Positions 59,012 to 64,000 of a DNA stretch of 64,000 bases are shown piece by piece. The DNA comes from Pogonophryne albipinna (lineage: Eukaryota; Chordata; Actinopteri; Perciformes; Artedidraconidae): the NCBI GenBank assembly GCA_028583405.1, contig CM053248.1, forward strand, positions 21,011,139 to 21,075,138, written 5' to 3'. The translations under genes were made by a program, and so were the position numbers. The stretch's first letter is position 1. The number at the start of each line of letters is the position of its first letter. The notes beneath the pieces are model-generated. The model was not told the origin of the DNA. It saw nothing but the letters and a program-made list of their open reading frames with translations, and did not search any database.

Positions 59012-59942
59012 CTTTGAGCTAAATGCTAACATGCTCACAGTCACATTGCTAAGATGCTGACACTAAGCAGCAGTAATACACAGTTCAGGTTTTTTTTAAA
59101 TACTTATAACCCAATCAGTTATGAGAGCCTATCCACACTGCCTGACATGCAAGAATACACGTTTTTCTACAAAAAACAGAGCTTTTGCCACACCTGGTGT
59201 CGATACCAGAATTTGTTTCCCATGTTTCCTACTTCCACACGCTTGGGCCCATGTAGAAAAGCAGTGTTGAGCAGGTCCTGCAGGAGAGAGATAGACTAAG
59301 CACAATTAGGGGGCTTGCATTCCTCTCGTTTTTCTATAAATACCCTGCACATTTCCTCTCTTCTGTCTGTGATTCTCATTAAACCAGTGGAAAATCTGCC
59401 TGCCTTGGCTGCTAGAGAGAGCCCCTTTATTTTTCCCGGCCTCTGAGAGGGGACATACTGGGTGGCAGTGCTGGAGGGGATGGAGGTGGGGGGGCACGCA
59501 GGCAGGCATGGGGGAGGGTGGGTTAAAAGAGCCCTTATTAATTAGAGGTATTGGAGCAAACATTAAGTTAAGTTAAATCACCGTGTGAGGATTGCAAACT
59601 TTCCCTCTTAAAAAAATGTCATTGTATGCTCAGGTTTTGAATTCTGAGTTCCCTCAGTTTGTGTGAACTTACAGAGCTGTGAAGTTAATGTCCTCTAAAT
59701 GCCCCTAAGAGACCATCCCAAGAAAAACAACATATGTTTATGTTCAAGTGACAAAGCAGGCATAATAATTATGCAGGAGGAAAGGACACATTTTCTTGAC
59801 TTTCTTATAGAACAGTATCAGCCACATAGGGAGTGGAAAGGTGAGTCAAAAAAGTTGACTTCATAAAAGCATCAGACATGTGACGCCGCTGTCTGTTTCC
59901 AGTTTTCGTCCAAGAGTCACTTATATTCAACCTTGACCACAA
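59012..59942. other. No gene recognised
   Basis: No feature supported. Confidence 0.5.
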
Positions 59943-61537
59943 CAGTGGCGGAGCTGGGGGGTGGCTGGGAGTGGCCACGGCCACCCCCAGCTGAATCCTG
60001 GCCACCCTATTGGCCACCCCAAACACTCTCACCACGGGGGCCCCAAACAAGTTTAGAACATTAAGAAAAAATGTTGTAAGTAACCTTTCATCATTCATCA
60101 ATAATTAACATTAATAGGACGTTATATCGATAATGTAATCACTAAACTTACAATTAATTTAACTTCTTTTCTTTCAAAAGTTAATTATCCAAAGCCTCTG
60201 TACACCCCCTTCTATTTACATGTAATGGTTTGGTCCTGCCTCCAAAGCGGGGCAGCACCGCCGGCACTTTCTAGCAGAGAGTGAGAGCATGTTAGGAGCA
60301 GGGATGCTCGTACTTACGTGTGTAGTACCATGTCTCAACGACTCACAAAGTCAGGCTTTCAAAAGAGAAAAGAAAGGAGAGAAAGACAAGAGAGAGGGAC
60401 AAAAGGGCGACAGTATGTCACCCAGTTTTTCAAAAGAAAAGGTGGGTGTGGTCTATGAGTGGTGGAAATGTGTCCGTTAGCTAAGCGTAGTCCATTGTAA
60501 ATAATAATTGTAATGTTTTTTTTTACTAAGCTGACATTAAGTACTGTTAATATCTATACAGGTTTTTAATTTCACTCCTCTTTCAGCTGACATTTAGTAA
60601 ATACAGGTACATTTTTAACAGCTATTCATACTAAATCAGTTGTCCCTCCCCCTGGTGCCAGGACCAACAGATCCATCTCTAGACTTAGCAGCCCTGTCCC
60701 CCCATAAGTGTTATATTTTCACAGCTCAGTGTCAGTAAATATTGTGCAGTTAGTATTGGACTACAAGATAGATGCAAGCCTGTACAGGTAGAGTTATTTA
60801 AAGCATGAATGAGTCGGTTGGGTTCTGGAGGTGTGGTTACAGCATTGTGCTTGGTTGGCGTGGCCTGGGCCTGGTGGTGGGGCCCAATGTGATATCTTTT
60901 CATGGGGCCCAAAATCCCTAGCGTGTATGGCCAGAGGGCAGGACCTATAACACATTTACTACCCAATAGCATTGTGAGGCTGAACAAAAGGACCTTTTGA
61001 CTATGTAAATGTAGTCTTTTAAAAAAAGAAAACATTTACTGACTTTTTTAGGATAGCTTCAAGTAATGTTGTAAAATTACAACCGGGGGCCTTACAGTGT
61101 TAAGGAATATTGTTTATTGTTATTTACTTTAAGATGTTTATTCTTAACCTATCATTTAATTTAAAAACTCTTATTTAAATGATGTGTGTGTGTCTCTGTA
61201 TTCCTGATGATACACTGAGAGAATGAGCCCATAGGGCTGCTGATCATCATAAGCTAAACAGTCTGTATATTGCTCTACATTTGTATAATGTAAGCTTCGT
61301 TGATACTTTGCCTGTGGGAATACGAAAAAAATAGTTAGATATACTGAATATTATTTGATCTACTCCACCACTTAATCCCAAATAATGTAGAGGTGTGTTG
61401 TAGGTGCCTTAAATAAACCCTTATTTTATAGTGAGATGTATTTTTATGTTAATATATTAGTGATTTCAATGCCACCCCAAAATGATCACTGGTTCCATCC
61501 TGGCAACCCCACTGAAAATGTCCTGGCTCCGCCACTG
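59943..61537 (+). mobile_element. hAT transposon, internally deleted, 8-bp target duplication
   Basis: CAGTGGCGGAGCTGGGGGG at the left pairs with GTCCTGGCTCCGCCACTG at the right. GACCACAA is repeated exactly on both sides (59935-59942 and 61538-61545). The 1595-bp unit keeps one probable 5' transposase exon and lacks the catalytic core. Subterminal GGCCACCCC motifs recur near both ends. Confidence 0.93.
60330..60441 (+). pseudogene. First exon of a ZMYM1/TTF-type hAT transposase
   Basis: An ATG at 60330 opens SQRLTKSGFQKRKERRERQE followed by RQYVTQFFKRK, ending at a G/GTGGGT donor. The K-S-G-x-x-K-R-K start and the FFKRK end are typical of the short basic first exon of fish hAT transposases annotated as zinc finger MYM-type 1-like. 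No TTF zinc finger or RNase H exon follows inside the element, so this is a relic. It lies in the same orientation as the element and about 390 bp from its left end. Confidence 0.65.
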
Positions 61538-61545
61538 GACCACAA

Positions 61546-64000
61546 ACCTGGTAATTTACCCAATTTTATTATTATTTAGGGAGATTTCCTTAACCCTGAC
61601 CAAACTTTAAACGTAGCATTGTTGCATCGTAAAACAGAAAGAACAAACAATGTCACCTTGCAGATAGATCCATCAGATCAGAAAAACCTTATGACACATT
61701 TGACACATGCTAGTTTATAAGACATTTACTTCCAATTTGCCAGGATGTGACTTGTGTTGATCCTGGAAGTTGCAATACCCCATGAGGCCACAACAGAAAA
61801 ATAGCTTTACATTCCAACGTTGTTCATCGGGGCTCGTGTAAGATTTTAAAATGTTCTAAAACTGCCGGACGCCCAATATTCAACATCAGAAGGAATCTGG
61901 AATAGTTGGTTTCCAGAAGTTTTGATAATCCATCTGTTTAAAGCAAATTGACCTCGTAGGTGTGACCCGTTGTCATTTCACATCATGCTATTGGTAAATG
62001 TGCACAAGTAAGACTGAACAACGTATAACTTAATAGTTCCTTAAAGGATAGCAAGAGATGCTTAAACAATTGTGTTCCAAAACGTGTTATACAACCAGGT
62101 AGGTATATCACAAGACCCTGTCATTTGGTAAAAAGTCATAGTAATGCTAGTTATTAGCTGTTAGAAGGTGATACCAGAGGTGCCATTGACCTAAAAAAAA
62201 AAAAAAGGTTAATTATAGCTGTATTTATTCAAATGTTTAATGGTCCTAAGTTAATCATAACATTACCATGATGTTTTTAAATGTAGTCTTGTCAAATGAA
62301 GTTAGAAACTTAGTGAAGTCCATAGTTTTCTGGTAACAGGAGTGACTTCTCGGCTAGCCTGAGGGTCAATTGGGTGGATCACTTTTTGAATTGCATATGG
62401 CTGTTCAAGGCAGAAATGAAACATAGATGTCCCAATTAGGTACATAAGGTGAGTGTGGAGTGAAGGGAAATGTCAGTGCCCTCTTGAGACTAGCATGAAA
62501 CATTGTCTAGTGAAATTGTAATTCAATTCTCATACCATCGTGGCAGTTTAGTTGTTAGCATGTCTTCTGTGTTTCCCCAATTTCAATCCAGCAATACTTT
62601 GTAAAAGTTGCACAAAATGCAAATTCAGCATGTGGCTACGTACACATGTAACATGATAATAAATATACTTTTAAAACTCTACAGACAAAGCCCTACAATA
62701 AAATGAAAACCTCCTGGACTCATGTGCAGCTAGCAACAATGTTAGGATATTTTGAATGAACAACAAAATGAATCCTACTGGCAACAAAATATATTTGTTG
62801 TTGTTCCCTTTTATTATTGTAATCTGCAGTAAAATCCTACGTGCACAAGGGAGGAGGTGAAAGGTGTGTGAGGCCTGTTAAAAACCTAATATTCTCTGTC
62901 ACTTTGAAACCAAAGGTATTCATAAAATGGATACGTTTTTTATGGTCCGAACAACGGAAATGTTTGACTCAGCTCAGCCTTTTCCCCAAAGCACAAACCT
63001 GGAGCCCGGTGGACATAATAATAATAATAAATGCATACAAGCAAACACTTGATATCACATCATCATGCTCAAGTGAATCATAAATGCTTGGACATGAGAC
63101 GGTAATAATGAGATGAGGAGAGAATGATCGATCCGCCCTGGTGATATGAGGTTCAGTGCATGCAGCTCTGACGTCAAGAGGAAACAGAGCTGCTTCTCGA
63201 CGGGTCCTGTGGTTTCGCTACATGAAAGGGACGGTGCAGAGTCCACACGAGAAACTCCACTCCTACTCCTTCAGTTCTGGCTGTCCTCTCTGTAGCTGCA
63301 ATGAACCTTCTAAAACCCGATGCCTTCATGGGAAGAGCTTTGTTTCATTGACCAGTAATTTTTTTTCTAATTTAAAGTATTCTGCTGAGCGGATGGAAGA
63401 AAAATCCCAAAGTGGAGCACTACTGCATGGATGGATGGATGCAATATAGACAAAAAAAACATTAATAAAACACTAAAGTCAGAGACAATAGGTGTAACAA
63501 CAACAAGGACCGTACTTTAAATGTAAATAGTTCTACTAGATAGTGCTAGTACTGCTAGTTCAGGGTGCGATTTTGCCAGAAATTATTAAGTTTCAATGTG
63601 AGTCAATTCACACATTTATGGTAAATGCACAACAGCCAACGAATCATGTGCAAAAGATTCTTTGAAAATGTTATGACTATCATTGGAAACGTAATGGTAC
63701 GGAGAGGCGCAATCTTTTGCAAAGGACAACAAACAGCGGCGTCACCTAGTGGTCATTAGAGGACATGGATGCAGTGTCTTTTTTATGTATTACCGCTGAT
63801 CCATATCACTTCACCTGCAGCACTTCCTTGGGTCCCAGCACACACACCAAGTGCGAAGTAGATCTTCTAGTTGTATCTGATATTTTATTCAATGTAAAAA
63901 ACCTAGAGAACAAGGATGGCACAACTCGGATAGTTTCCTGACATTCCTAGTTGTTGTTATATCTCACATGCTCCTCCCTCTACTGAACTCTATGGGTACT
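61546..64000. other. No gene recognised
   Basis: 2.4 kb without supported coding or repeat features. Small simple repeats occur at about 62191 (A run), 63018 (ATA) and 63427 (GGAT). Confidence 0.5.

Overview
The window looks like gene-poor, AT-rich nuclear DNA from a teleost fish, probably a percomorph. The evidence is the repeat set: Tc1/mariner elements, many hAT families and their deletion derivatives, L2-type and RTE/Rex-type LINE ends, tRNA-derived SINEs with L2-like tails, a solo LTR, a piggyBac-type TTAA element, fold-back MITEs and long GT microsatellites. I found no convincing host exon, rRNA or tRNA gene. Nearly every recognisable coding segment belongs to a transposon. Long single-copy-looking stretches without repeat signatures lie between them.

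Layout. 1.9-3.5 kb: a Tc1-like element with an uninterrupted DD34E transposase. 3.5-6.0 kb: a TTAAAGGGGCCC-family element split by a 1.44-kb hAT with a perfect 8-bp target duplication. 7.4-7.95 kb: a SINE beside a second TTAAAGGGGCCC copy. 8.5-9.9 kb: an antisense L2-like LINE 3' half. 10.3-11.3 kb: a 1-kb inverted-repeat element with a 156-bp GT tract. 11.35-11.8 kb: a truncated second Tc1 copy abutting a 58-bp minisatellite that lies within a candidate spliced proline-rich reading frame. 13.4-14.2 kb: two divergent candidate transposon exons. 14.6-15.8 kb: a 1.2-kb inverted-repeat element. 16.8-17.2 kb: a Rex-type LINE 3' end.

18.4-21.0 kb: the most striking structure, a palindromic element with two near-identical 926-bp arms, a 776-bp centre and a 7-bp target duplication. 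22.5-30.2 kb: several MITEs and hAT remnants. 32.4-35.5 kb: further MITEs and a 595-bp solo LTR with a 5-bp duplication. 36.4-41.6 kb: a dead ZBED-type hAT transposase gene on the minus strand, hit by successive insertions with readable target duplications, giving a relative order of events up to four levels deep. 41.8 kb: a SINE. 43.7-44.8 kb: a piggyBac-type element with TTAA ends. 48.9-56.1 kb: two more TTAAAGGGGCCC copies, each carrying a nested element. 58.5-59.0 kb: a MITE-like element. 59.9-61.5 kb: a 1.6-kb hAT keeping one transposase exon and a perfect 8-bp duplication.

No set of genes in this window works together as a host pathway. Only the Tc1 transposase at 2179-3192 looks intact enough to encode a full-length protein. 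The other transposase and reverse-transcriptase segments are truncated, frameshifted or internally deleted. All assignments rest on reading motifs, terminal repeats and target duplications by eye.
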